64,000 nucleotides of DNA from Flabesymbios commensalis. Lineage: Eukaryota; Annelida; Polychaeta; Terebellida; Flabelligeridae. Below the pieces are notes generated by a model that saw only the letters and a program-made list of their open reading frames with translations, was not told where the DNA came from and did no database searches. The position numbers and the translations under genes are program-made. Position 1 is the first letter of the stretch; the number at the start of each line of letters is the position of its first letter. The DNA lies in assembly GCA_964017125.1 (NCBI GenBank), contig OZ024908.1:64183965-64247964 (forward strand), given 5' to 3'. Shown piece after piece: positions 47,106 to 58,621 of this stretch.

Positions 47106-48840
47106 ACTTATGAATTGTCGTCAGACTGTTTATGTGTATTCTCATTCTCCACTTTTGTATTTGCTGCTGGCTGATATCTCCTGCTGCTGGTTGATATCTT
47201 CTGAAGACTCGTGTTGCTTATTACGTTATTATGTTGTTCTTCTTCGTGCTTCTTCTTAGTCTGAAATACCAAAGTTTGGCCGCCATTGTGAATTTTGAAT
47301 GGACGGTATGTGAGAATCATACAGTGAAATGGAGGGCTGAAAAGAAAATCCAAAAAAATCTTTGACATTTTTGCTGCCAGCCAAAACGTTTGACATTGAC
47401 ATTTGGCTGCCATTCTGAATCTAAGGCATATGATACTCAAATTCCCATGATTATATAATCGCACAGTGAAATAGTGAGTTGAAAAGAAAAGAAAATCCAA
47501 TAAAAAAATTGAAATCACATAATTTACTCAACCTAAGAAATCAATTTAACCTAAGCCACTTATTTAAAAAATAATTTGTAGGAATCTGTTTTCTAGGCAA
47601 CCAAAAACATAAAATTAACACGTGGAGACCATTTTAAATTTAGGTGAAATCTTTAGGAACATATTGTGTGAATGCTTGACGGATGAACAGCCACAGGCTG
47701 ATAACTATGACAAGATCACATTCTTGTATTTTATCCAACATTGTTTCATTGATTAGCAAGTCGCAACAATGTTGGTTAATAAACTAACGAGTTGGTTAAT
47801 TCTTACAGCGCTAGTTACCGCTAATACGGACAGGAAATTTTGCTCTGCTGCATCTACATCTTTAAAATGGTTGATGTCCAAATCCCCCATCAAATTGTAA
47901 CCTTTTGTGTGAAGGGTAGAACTGACAACAAAATGTAAAGTTAACATGTTGCTTACGACAATAAGGTGTAGGAATAATGTGTACATATGTAAATCTATGA
48001 TGATACAAGTAAAATATATTTCTGATAATGGACTGATAAAAAATTAAGACACAAATAAACATTTCGGCGTTTTAAGGAGTTAACTTTCCATAGCAATTTA
48101 AAATTTATCTCATTTTCCTTCGCTTTGAGATGTGAATTGCAGTAAATTAGAGTTGTAATCCCAAACTCAAGGTGATTAACACTTTAACCGCCAAGTTTTT
48201 TAATTTGAATTTTTACACACTTAGATTATTCGCTGAGTACACATGGTGGGCCCACCCATATGCGCAACATGGTCAACGTTCACAAGAGTGGGGCAACGCC
48301 ATGTATATATTATGGTTCAGTGAAGCAAAACGACCAAACTGCTGTAAATTAAAAATAAATCAGTCAAATCTATATTGTTCAAAAAAAAACGCAATTAAAA
48401 TCTAGCAGACTGCAGCATATTTATCATTTATTATATTAAATAATATTATGAATATTGTATACATTTCTTTCGATTATTTGTCTAACGTTACCGTTTCTGT
48501 GCGTTTCATTTTTTATGCGCCGGAAATGTGGTGATGTCATAAATGCGGGCAAGATAGGCCCCTACGCGTAGATCATTTGCATTAACCCCTCAAGCTCCAT
48601 CGTTATCTGGATTAACCTCGTGAGCTCCCAAGTCATCTGCATTAACCCTTTAAACTTAATTTGTTGGTATTTTATCACTGAAAATTATTATACAGTCCTA
48701 CGAGAATAGACAGTTTGGCACTAGTCTTTAAAACAGGCGGAAACATGGCCAACGTTACATCTGTAATAGATAAATCGATAAAGATAATAATGACAATGAC
48801 AGCGCAGGCTATTTTTTCGTCAGTTGACCCCAGAGATCAT
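47106..48840. other. Anonymous non-coding stretch
   Basis: Two ~100-bp related pieces near 47250 and 47400 (TTTGGCxGCCATT(G/C)TGAAT, AGTGAAAT...GAAAAGAAAATCCAA) form a loose direct repeat. Near 48590-48660 ATTAACCC(C)T and GAGCTCC words recur at ~35 bp. No gene seen. Confidence 0.5.
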
Positions 48841-48844
48841 AAAG

Positions 48845-49180
48845 TTATATGGAGATCAAAGTGTTTCCAGACATCGTGCTAAAAACATTTTCAAGTTACC
48901 TCCCCTAGTTTCGCTAGTTGCCATAGAAATCAAATTGTTACATGGAGATTTAAGGGTTTCAAGACCTCGCACAAACAGTTTTCTATGTTTGTTTCCATAG
49001 GGCTATTGAAGATTAAAGTGTTTCGAGACCTCGCGCTAACAATTTGTCTCGTCAGTTGACATAGAGATTAAAGGGTTATATGAAGATTAAAGTGATTTTA
49101 AACCTCTTGTTAACATATTTTTGTTCGTTAGTTGCTCCAGAGATTAAAGGATTTTACTTATGGAGATTAAAGTATCTCTA
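48845..49180 (+). repeat. ~70-90-bp degenerate tandem array, five units
   Basis: Units share GGAGATTAAAGTGTTTC...GACCTCGCGCTAACA and begin near 48851, 48943, 49010, 49082 and 49160. Confidence 0.7.
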
Positions 49181-49254
49181 AAAAATGCCCCAATGCCATG
49201 TGATGAAAATGTAAAAAATAATTTATTGTTATCATTGAAATTTAACCTGTAAAA

Positions 49255-49345
49255 CTGAGCGGGTAATTTGAAACAAGAGGGGGTAATTTGAAACTAGTTT
49301 CAGATTACCAACGGGGGTAACCTGAACAGGGGGGTAATCTTAAAC
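49255..49345. repeat. GGGGGTAATTTGAAAC motif cluster
   Basis: Four direct copies or variants (about 49259, 49277, 49309, 49329) and one inverted copy (about 49293-49309) within 90 bp. The inverted one pairs with its neighbour around CTAG. Confidence 0.75.
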
Positions 49346-49614
49346 TGTTACACCGGTCAAAGGGGTAAAATGTAAAATGATTTTAACACATAGAATAACA
49401 TCTCAAATTAAAGCTCAGAACATCCTTGTTATGACGGATTATATCATTTTTATTGCAAGAAAAATATGACATGTCGTGAATAAATTCAGTCATTGGGAAT
49501 GAAATGAGTCGTCACAAATTTAACAAATGAGTAATGTTCACTCACTTTAAAGTGTGCCTCGCGGTTCTTAAAACTCCTCAGTGCTTCCTGGTGTCGATGC
49601 TGCTCCAGTCACAC

Positions 49615-52075
49615 CACACTAGTGTAGGGTCTTATGTCAGTAAACGTGGTTCCGTGGGAATTGCATGTTAATTATTAACACCTATGTTTAATTTAAAGAA
49701 AAATTAATACTGAACAAAATAAAATAGGGTGTCATTTTTTTCTGAAGCTCTAAATTTTTTTAATTTTTTTTTTTAAAACGTTTGTATTTCAAGGTAATGT
49801 ATTCGTGTAATATAGCAAATTGAAGGAAATTGGCACGAAATAGTCAACATTCATAATTAACAAATATTCTGAAACTTTGAGGGTCATTTCCGGTCTCTTG
49901 AAGGGCATAACCCTAAGACACATATAGTCCATAGGCCAAAATTGGTCACCGTGCGACCCTAAGTTTTCTAAACTCAGATGTGTATATCCTTAAAACTGAG
50001 TGGTATTTAGATGTGTACATTGCACACTGCATAGATATTTTTAAACGAAAGACTATTGCAGACTTTGTTTTTAATGTGTGTATTTATCCTGGGTTGAAAT
50101 ATGAAACATTGAACTTTGCTCTGCAATTAAGAACTACCCGGTATATTTTTTGTCCCACTTGTTTTTACATAATTGATGTGTGCTGAATTCGAATCTGTCG
50201 GATAAAATTATATATTTGGTGTCCTTCACCTTTAAATAAGCCAAACAGAAAATATTTTTGTTACAAATTATGGCACGATTTCTGGTTTCTGCATGATTTT
50301 AAGTTGATAAATTGATGTCTCATGTTTTTCCATCAAAATAACCATTATTTGACCTTTAAATTCAAAATGGTTACCGACAACAGACAAACAAAAGTGTTTT
50401 AATGCACGTGAGCTATAATATCATAAACAACATTTAGACTACGTATTACGGTAGATTAGGTTGCAAGGCATTTGAAACTGTGTTTAAGTACAGCATATTC
50501 TAACATGCTTTGGTGTGCTTAGTATTGAGAGTGACATCAGTATTTTAATTATAAATATGCAAAATGACGTCCATCTTGGATTTTACGAAAAACTATAGGT
50601 CAAACGATGAACAATAAACGCCAGAAATGCTTGTTTCGCCCCCCCCCCCAGTCACACAAAATCAATACATTGAGCAATTCCGAGCCAAAAATTAAAAAAA
50701 GATGTTAAATTTACATTCTGATAGCTATTTTGTTTCTTGTTCATATGAAGGTAAATTTCGCGGCACTTTTTTTTTCCTTTTAAATTTACTAGTCAGTAAC
50801 CTTCAGTCCTAATCCACTAAGCTACCACAAAAACATTATACTATTCTCAACATGTTTAGCAGTATACTTATAGTAACAATAAATACATAAAAACGACAGA
50901 TGTCATGGATCTAAAGGTCAAATAAGGGTCATTTCTTTCCAAAGACACAAGAAAAAAATTAACAATTAAAAATCGTGCAGACACAAATTATGCGTTTGTC
51001 TGCAACAAACTATAGAAAATATTGGGTTTTCTTAACATTTTGGTGGCAAGTTTGTGTTTTGCTAATTTGAAGGTAAAGGTCTCCAAATATAGAGCGTTAT
51101 CTGGCAGATTAACAGTCAGCACACGCAAATTATGTAAAAACAAGTGACTACAAAAGTATAGGCCTAAAATCCCGAGCAAAGTTGCATGTTTCAGATTTCA
51201 ATCCAGGCTAACTAGACTTATTTTGATAAAAGGCTGCAATATTCTTTCATTAACAAAATATGTATGATATTTATAAATATAAATAACACACATTTGAAAG
51301 CATACACATATCTGTGTTCAGAAAACATAGGGCAGGTATGAATATGTCCAATAACTACCATTTAATATGTTGTTTTTAATGACCATGTTGACTAGTTTGT
51401 TTTGCTGTTCATTCTGATTATTTTATAATAAAAACATGTTTGAGCGTACGTGGAGAGACGACTATTTACTCTACTGCAATGGGTGATGTATAATTAGAAC
51501 GGGAATTTAATTATCTGTTATATGGTATATTGCATGTGCAGATTGGTTAGTAAAAACACAAACGACATACGCTTACGTAACCCTACCCCCTAATTTCGGA
51601 CAGGTTTGGGGGAACCCCCATAAAAGCGGTCAAAATATAACGTTCGTCATTTTTTTACTGGTAACATCTCATTTCATGTTTTGGTCATATCAAATAGTGC
51701 ATGGTGACCGATCCATGGACTAATATGTACATGTATATTTGAAAACTTTGCAATAGTTGACATTGAAATGACCTTCGAGGGGTTTCAAAATGCTTTTTTT
51801 TTTTTTTAATTTGATGATATTTTTCCTGAACAATTTCGGTCATTTTGATGTGTTACACGACTAGTAAGACATGTGTTTGAAAAATAAATAAATAAATAAA
51901 TGAGATATAGGGGTCATGACCTCTAGGGGTCGAAAAATGACCTTAAGGTGACCTAAAAAATGACACCTTATATTTTTGGAATCAGCATACAATTCTGAAC
52001 AAGAAAAACGTAGGTGACAAGAATTACCACGAGATTCCCACGGAATTACATAAGACCCTACACTACACGTAACTG
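49615..52075. mobile_element. ~2.46-kb element with ~370-bp diverged inverted arms
   Basis: The outer arms share AGTGTAGGGTCTTATGT and TTCCGTGGGAAT (49620-49662 against the complement of 52028-52066). They continue with GGTGTCATTTTTT, a GGTCATTTC block, and TAGTCCATxG...GGTCACC (49880-49965 against 51690-51790). The interior has no convincing open frame. The AT-rich frame near 49980-50186 has no family features. Confidence 0.65.
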
Positions 52076-52195
52076 TAACAAATCAGAGCTGAGATACATG
52101 TATATAACAGAGTCAGGATCAGATAGTGAGCCTACTTCAACACTGAAAAAACTGTATGAGATTCAAGATGTTGCAGTCTTTCCCAGTCATCTGGA

Positions 52196-52400
52196 TGGTT
52201 AGATGATTGAGATGACACTGTCCTCCAGACACAAGATTCGAAATTCGCGCCCTGGCGGTCTGAGGCCGAGCACGCTACCTCAGGTTCCCCAGGCTTCCCA
52301 CAATACTGACTTTCATACGTGGATGGGGAAGAAACAGTTATTGTTTTTTTTCAAACCGCCGAGACCGGGAACCGAACCCCGAACTCTGGCGTGAAAGGCC
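52196..52400 (-). mobile_element. tRNA-derived SINE-like element
   Basis: On the minus strand, TAGCGTGCTCGG (A-box-like) is followed by TTCGAATC (B-box-like) at tRNA spacing in 52225-52285. A second tRNA-like T-arm, GGTTCGGTTCCCGG, lies at about 52360-52376. The first part recurs, decayed, at 34850-34935. Two heads in one element would be a dimeric SINE, but the second half lacks a clear A box. Confidence 0.5.
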
Positions 52401-54600
52401 CCGCCCAAAAGATGAACATACTGGTAGCAATGCCAGGATATTAAACCTTTAAGCGCTTAAATAATTGTATAGAACCCATGGAGACCAATATTTTTTTTAA
52501 ATTTCAAATCATCATAAATGTCTTAGTTAGCTCTTTCCGCTTCATTTGAATACCTATGTTATGGGTCTATGGCCAGTATAAATATTTTTACGCTTACAGT
52601 ACTAGTCCAGTCAATGTACGGTCAAAAATGATCCAACCTAGAAGAAATTGCAACATAATTATTTTTATGACAAAGTATTCAGAAAGCATTTGGAGATTCC
52701 AGAAAAAAAGTCTACAAAAATAGAAGTGGGGGGGAATTTTCAAAACACCCTTTGAAGTCGACATCTCATTTAAGACTTGTTGATTTCAGGGAGAATGTTC
52801 TGCCTAGCTGTAAAATGATTTTATATCTATATTTATCAAATTGTCTATTTATAAAATTCAAGCCCCACATCATTATATAAGTATATCGCCATGTCCAATA
52901 TCTAGAACACTTTACTGAGAGCGCTCCGGTCAAATAACACATTGAACTCTAAGACGCCAGCTGCAGTCCACCTTAGTTCAATAAAAATATGAAAAGACCT
53001 ACCACATTTTCATTTTTTTCACCAATCACCTCAGAATCATCAATAGAAAATCTGCTCAAATCCAATCGGTTGACGTATATCTAATTTACAAGAATCCATT
53101 TGCATAGCACAACTTTATATACGATTTTGCATCAGATATAGCTAGGAGCAAGTATATTACCTAGTGCTCGTGGGTTTTGATGTTGGGAAGCATTTCTGGT
53201 AAAATTATGATTCAATGTTGAATTCAAAGTCAATTTGACGGTCAAATTTATGCGAAAATGTGTAATTTAATTTTGGCTGGAGAATCTTTGTGTTGTAATT
53301 CAAGGTCATCTGCAAGGTCAAAAGTCAATTTCAAGGGAACAAAATGCGAAAATGTGATTAAAAAAGAAAACAGGAGCCAGTGTAATACCTCGTTTCGGTG
53401 TTATTTAACATAATAATATTTCTAAGCGACTAGAAGTATTGCATTATTCTGTTACTTGACTTGATTGATTTATGGGACATTTTACATGACTGTGTGTTTT
53501 CACATAAGCCCTGAAAGTTTTTATTTCACAGGTACACACCAAATATGACAGTATAATGACGATTGCCAATGCGTGGTGGTAGAAGTAGGAAATTCCTTCC
53601 ATTTGATCATAATGCTAAAAACGATAAAAAAAATTGTCATATACTGCTAAGACATGAATGCATTTGAAAGAACAGTGTTTAGCCAAGGCACGCCCAGTTA
53701 TGTCCCGCTGACTCCAAAATGACCGGCGACAACTTTCCTGACATGTATTTTCTAGAAACAGTGATTTCGTGATCTGTTCTGGATTACAAATGAGAAACAC
53801 ATAAATTGACTTAAGGTTTCAAAGACACAAAATCTTTCATAACTGGTCGCAAACAAAATTGTGGGGAGCATCCATTCCGAACAAATAGCGTTTCTAGAGG
53901 GCGGTGTTGGAAATAGCATCCCAACATCCACCTCCACCTCCGTATAGGAGGCATGCACCATTTGAATAATTTTGTTTGTTTCAAATCTAATAAGTAGATA
54001 TTACGTTTATTCTCTTCTACTGGAATGATGTACTTGTTAAAAGTTTAGTGTGTATCTATCATTGCGTCATACAGAGTGCTCTTATAACACGCATCCTATT
54101 GGTATTTCAATAGACGTTGTCAAATTCGAATGTACTATTAAGACCTACGTTGTCGAATGTTATTGCACTAAATACTTTCAATTTGTTTATCGTAGGTAAA
54201 ACGTGTTATACATGTAATTATTATCTGTGTTTGTTAAAGAATCACAGAAATGCATTGTACATTCAAAATTTAAAAAAAAACTTTCAGATTTGGTTCTCAG
54301 TTAAAATCACACCAGCAAGATTCGGTTTGATCCAATTTGGATTTGTTATTTATATTTTTGCTTCCCTGACCTTGAAATTACCATTTGACCCTCAATGTGA
54401 CCTTGAATAAAAAAAAGGCTAAAAATGAGAATATTCTGTACAAAACACCCCAAAATTTGTTCTGATTTTTATTTGTTAAAAATAATATTTTTTTTATTTT
54501 TGGCTTTGAAATTGACCTTTTCACCTTGCATATGACATTTAATCACCACAATAATAGCATAATAGCTTAATAGCTTAAATTTTAAAAGATGTATTACACT
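52401..54600. other. Anonymous non-coding stretch
   Basis: AT-rich, with scattered AAGGTCA/TGACCTT words (for example 53300-53330, 54367-54410, 54510-54530). No gene, TIR pair or tandem array seen. Open frames near 53615-53961 and 54117-54410 lack any recognisable domain. Confidence 0.5.
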
Positions 54601-54607
54601 TGTTTCT

Positions 54608-56784
54608 GGGCAATTCCATGAAAGTGTCAACCTAGGTGTGAAAAAATTAAAATGGCCTGATTCCCATTTTCATATCTTAATTTCATAGACAACATGTCAA
54701 ATTTTGATAATCAATAATTGTTTGGCCAGGAAACAAAACTACATCGATGTAAAATCACGCTGATCTTGAACATTTAAACACTATTTGGCATTGGTAACAT
54801 ATTACACAATTTGACACCTGTTTGTATTATTTGCACTATGACATAAGAAATGCCACCAGTAGGAAATATAAATTAGTGTTTGTTCATCAGGAGAAGATGT
54901 CTGTTGAAAACAATATATATGTTGATAGCTGTACTCGTCTTCAACATGGGTTTTCAGGTGTGACAATTCTGTGTTAAATTGATAAAAACGAATATGTACG
55001 TCCGACACCAAATATTATCAAAATGTTTTTTTTCAAGTAGACAAACCACATCCAGTGTTCTAAAATTCCTGATGCAAAACAGAAATGGTAGCATTACCCC
55101 AGCTATGCAACATGGAGTCACTGTGATGATTGGCTGTTTGATTATCGCCATGCAAACAAGCGTACGTCCGGCACTATTGTAATGTACGTCCGACACCTTG
55201 TGTCAATCACAAGGCTGTTTAGTATACTCATGCTCACTAAATGGCTCAATGAGCCACATGTCAGTTTATTATGAGTTAATGGATGGATATAATATCAGAA
55301 AGAGAAATTATTCATCAATTGTGAATGGCAAAGTAGTGTAAAGTATGCGTAAGAGAATTAGCTTGTACGTCCGACACCAAAATAGCAAATTATATTATTT
55401 TTTAAATATGATAGTTGGATATCTACTTTAATTTATCTAATGTGTTGAATACAAATAGTACACTTAATGCAAATATGCAATCAGAACTGCATGCAATAGT
55501 ACAAATGCTGCATGTTGAATATGCAACTCACTGCAGGCCAAACACAATATTTGTGTACGTCCGACACCATGTACAACACTGAATCTCTGTTGACATGGTG
55601 AAGGTCTTTTAATTCTTGATTAATATTCTCAAGAATCTGGGAGTCCAGATGCAGCACACAGATCGTGATAAAATTATGTAAAAAGTGCTAAATGACCATT
55701 TAACTGCATTTTGATGAATAAATGTGGTGCTCTGTTGATAATTTAAGCCATTGAATAAACAATATGATCCAGCCAAAGTCGCCAATTACACTAGAATTCG
55801 GCACCACTGCTAACGTTCAGAAGAACTTCTAGCTTGATGGTTGTTCATGAACATGGTGAATGAATGCATCCCTCTATATTTACCAACCAAAAAAACACCG
55901 ATTGGCATTATTAAGGGCCTAGCATCTAAACTAATGGTACCTCATCGACTATTGAACATCGATAATTAATGATGTCTGGGGAGGAGTCACCCGACATATC
56001 TGTCAATAGAAAACGGGAATAAAATAATGTAAATAACCTTGGACCATGCCCAGTTCGCCTGGGCAGCATCAAGGCTGATTTGTAAAACACTCACTTGCCA
56101 TTTTAATTTTGTAAATTAGTTTTTATATTTTTACAAACTAAAATCCAGCTGAAACGTGATGTTAACTTAGCACTATATACTTCACTCTTACCTAACACAG
56201 TTATGATATGGTTACGGCATGGCAAATTACTGCTATTATTAAACATCTTATACTTATATATTGAAAAATTATGTAATTTTGAATGACAACCCCTCAAAAT
56301 GATTGTTAAAAAGCATTTGCAACATTTTTGACTTTGCTTGTGGGTGTTGCAGGATGAACAAAATCCTTAATTTCAGACATGTACGTCTGACACCAAGTGA
56401 GTGTACGTCCGACACCAAAGATATCTAATAATTTCTAGAATAATTAAAATGGAAATAAAAAATATTTGATATGTAATAATAAGACAACACTATCCTCTAT
56501 CAGTATCAGGCCACATTGTTATGCTGTCACCCAAGGATTCAGACAGATATGGTACTAAAGATATATTTTACAAAATATCAATTTGTCTGCGTACGTCCGA
56601 CACCACCCTTATATTGGCTCATAGCCGATATGTGTGAATGACATAAAATATTAAAATGTCCCACATGATATAGTGAGGTGGTGTGTATGAAATAGCAACA
56701 ACATAATATAATTCTCATTCTCAGTTGGGGCACCAGGCATAAAATAAGTGTCTGAAACGTACGTCCGACACCGTGGGATTGCCC
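54608..56784 (+). mobile_element. 2.18-kb TIR element with nine GTACGTCCGACACC motifs
   Basis: The ends GGGCAATTCCATG and (RC) GGGCAATCCCACGG are inverted repeats of about 25 bp, flanked by TTCT at 54604-54607 and 56785-56788. The right terminus contains the motif itself. GTACGTCCGACACC or a one-base variant starts at 54996, 55162, 55184, 55365, 55555, 56381, 56403, 56591 and 56759, all on the plus strand. Spacings are 166, 22, 181, 190, 826, 22, 188 and 168 bp. No transposase is encoded. I do not recognise the superfamily. Confidence 0.82.
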
Positions 56785-57308
56785 TTCTAATACTATTTGT
56801 TAAAAATCACATTTCCGAATTTTATGTATTAAAATTGATCTTTTGACCTTCAAGATAATTTCAAATCACCATAATATTCCCGGAAAATGATACTCCTGTC
56901 ACACACACATTAAAAAGAGGTTTTACACTCCCAGCTTTCTTTGTCAAAAGTCAGATATAAAAATCATGATCAACACATGGAGGCGGCCATCTTGGATTTA
57001 TGAGAAATTGGTATCTTCCCACCATTTAAGAGGATTTTTAACTTGTTTTTCTTCAGTTGATTCTGAACTGTTTGGTGATTTAGTTTTTGGGCATTCAGTG
57101 AATTTTAATAGATTGGAACTATAATTATTAAAATATTTCTTTATAATTAAAAAGCAGTATTGGCTTTTAAAAATATGTCCCCCCTATTATATTTTTGTAG
57201 ACTTTTTATATGTTATGTAGATACCCATGTAGAGTCACATGCCATCAAACTAAATTTTGTTGCAATTTGTTCTAGCTAGGTCAAAGTTCAATTCGACTGG
57301 ACTATTTT
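56785..57308. other. Anonymous stretch with a CAAGATGGCCGCC-type word
   Basis: GGCGGCCATCTTGGATTTAT near 56983 resembles the word repeated in the 35-39 kb element. No gene seen. Confidence 0.5.
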
Positions 57309-57370
57309 ACGGGGATCGACTTCAGACGTCAAAGTCACATCTAAATCCGACGTCTGAAGTCGATCCCCGT
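57309..57370. repeat. Perfect 22-bp-arm hairpin
   Basis: Arms 57309-57330 and 57349-57370 are exact complements containing GGGGATCGACTTCAGACGTC. The loop is 18 bases. Confidence 0.93.
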
Positions 57371-57818
57371 GCTATGAGGGTTAAATTTTGTTTCCAAATA
57401 TGATGTTCCCTGGTGATAAATACCACTATTGTATGGCTCAGTTATTTTTATGAAATGTAATTATTATGTGTTTTTACGTCTTTTTTCGATCAGTTTATTA
57501 GCAGGAAAATCTAGCAAATCTAAATTGATCAATAATTGCAACATCAGTTTATCTAATTTAAAAAAAAATCAATTGATTCTTGTGTATTCATTGAAGATTT
57601 AATATGTGCCAGTTAAGGATGTGCTAGTCTCGAATATTTAATGTTTAATTCACCTTTACAAGTCTTATTGAATGAAAGATGCTGGAGTGCAGAACATAGC
57701 TCTCCAATTTGACTAGGAGTGAATAAAGGAGTGTGATTCACACCTGATTGTCTTAATTATTTGAAACTGACACTGGTTAAGGTGTGCTATTTCTAAGTAT
57801 AGGATAAAGCCCGTGAAA
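57371..57818. other. Anonymous stretch
   Basis: AT-rich between two hairpins. No gene seen. Confidence 0.5.
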
Positions 57819-57883
57819 CTGTACATTCTCAGCTGTGGAAAAAGCCGAAGGCCGAGGCCATTTCCACAGCTAAGAATGTACAG
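57819..57883. repeat. 23-bp-arm hairpin, one mismatch
   Basis: Arms 57819-57841 and 57861-57883, built on GTACATTCTCAGCTGTGG. The loop AAGCCGAAGGCCGAGGCCA resembles the loop of the hairpin at 10438-10554 (AGCC-x-AGGC-x-GAG-x-CC) and has a GCC-GAA-GGC mini-stem. Confidence 0.92.
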
Positions 57884-58621
57884 CTCCGAGGGTTTTAACT
57901 GACTTAAAACACATCCAACCGTAATGAGGATCCCTCATAATCAACAGTTCGGTCGCACCTGACTGATTATAGTAACAAAGGTCACCATGATACTTAGTGA
58001 ACAATAACTTTCCATTCCCGGCTCAGAATGTAGTGGTCGGACAAATCAAATAATGTAGTGGTGTGTTTTAATTTGGAATTAGGGATGCTATGGTGCGCTA
58101 ACACAATCACAAACTTTAAAAACGAAGGCCTGCTTTCAAATTTTGACCGTGGATGTCAGAATCTGATGTCTAAAGAATTGCAGTTGGCCGGCTTCGATGA
58201 CTCATTCGTATTGACTGGGGCTTGTAACCTGGGGGTACATCGTGGTTGTGCATGTAGTGCTCCAAACTGTTCAAAGGCATGGAGTGTACAGTGCTGCCTA
58301 TGGTACTGTGCACTATGAAGAACCCTTGGAGTCATTCGAAATAAGAGTAGGGCATAGTCCCGGCTTCGCGCTTTTTTCTGTCGCGATATTGCCATGATTG
58401 TGCAGAGAACGACGTAAATGAAATGAAGAGGAAAGAGATAACTAGATAGAGTTGTTCGGAAACGAACACGAAATCAGACCTTGTTATCGCCAATCGGCCA
58501 ATTCAATTTTGATCAGCAAACTTTCTTAAGGTTTATTTTATATTACCGCTTTAGCTATTATACAAGATCACCAAGATGAGAAAAAAACAATTGAAAATGA
58601 CCCCCAGCCGGCCATTTTAGA
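57884..58621. other. Anonymous stretch
   Basis: An 86-codon open frame (58058-58318) has several cysteines but no family I recognise, and its reverse strand is also open, so it is not called. Otherwise no signal. Confidence 0.5.

Noticed and set aside
54117-54410. 97-codon plus-strand frame
   Set aside because: AT-rich, no domain, ends in dispersed GACCTTGAAATT/TGACC repeat text.
54996-56772. CRISPR-like array of GTACGTCCGACACC
   Set aside because: Repeat is too short, spacing irregular (22 to 826 bp), bounded by TIRs, and the genome is eukaryotic.
58058-58318. 86-codon cysteine-containing frame
   Set aside because: The opposite strand is also open over the same span and no family is recognised.
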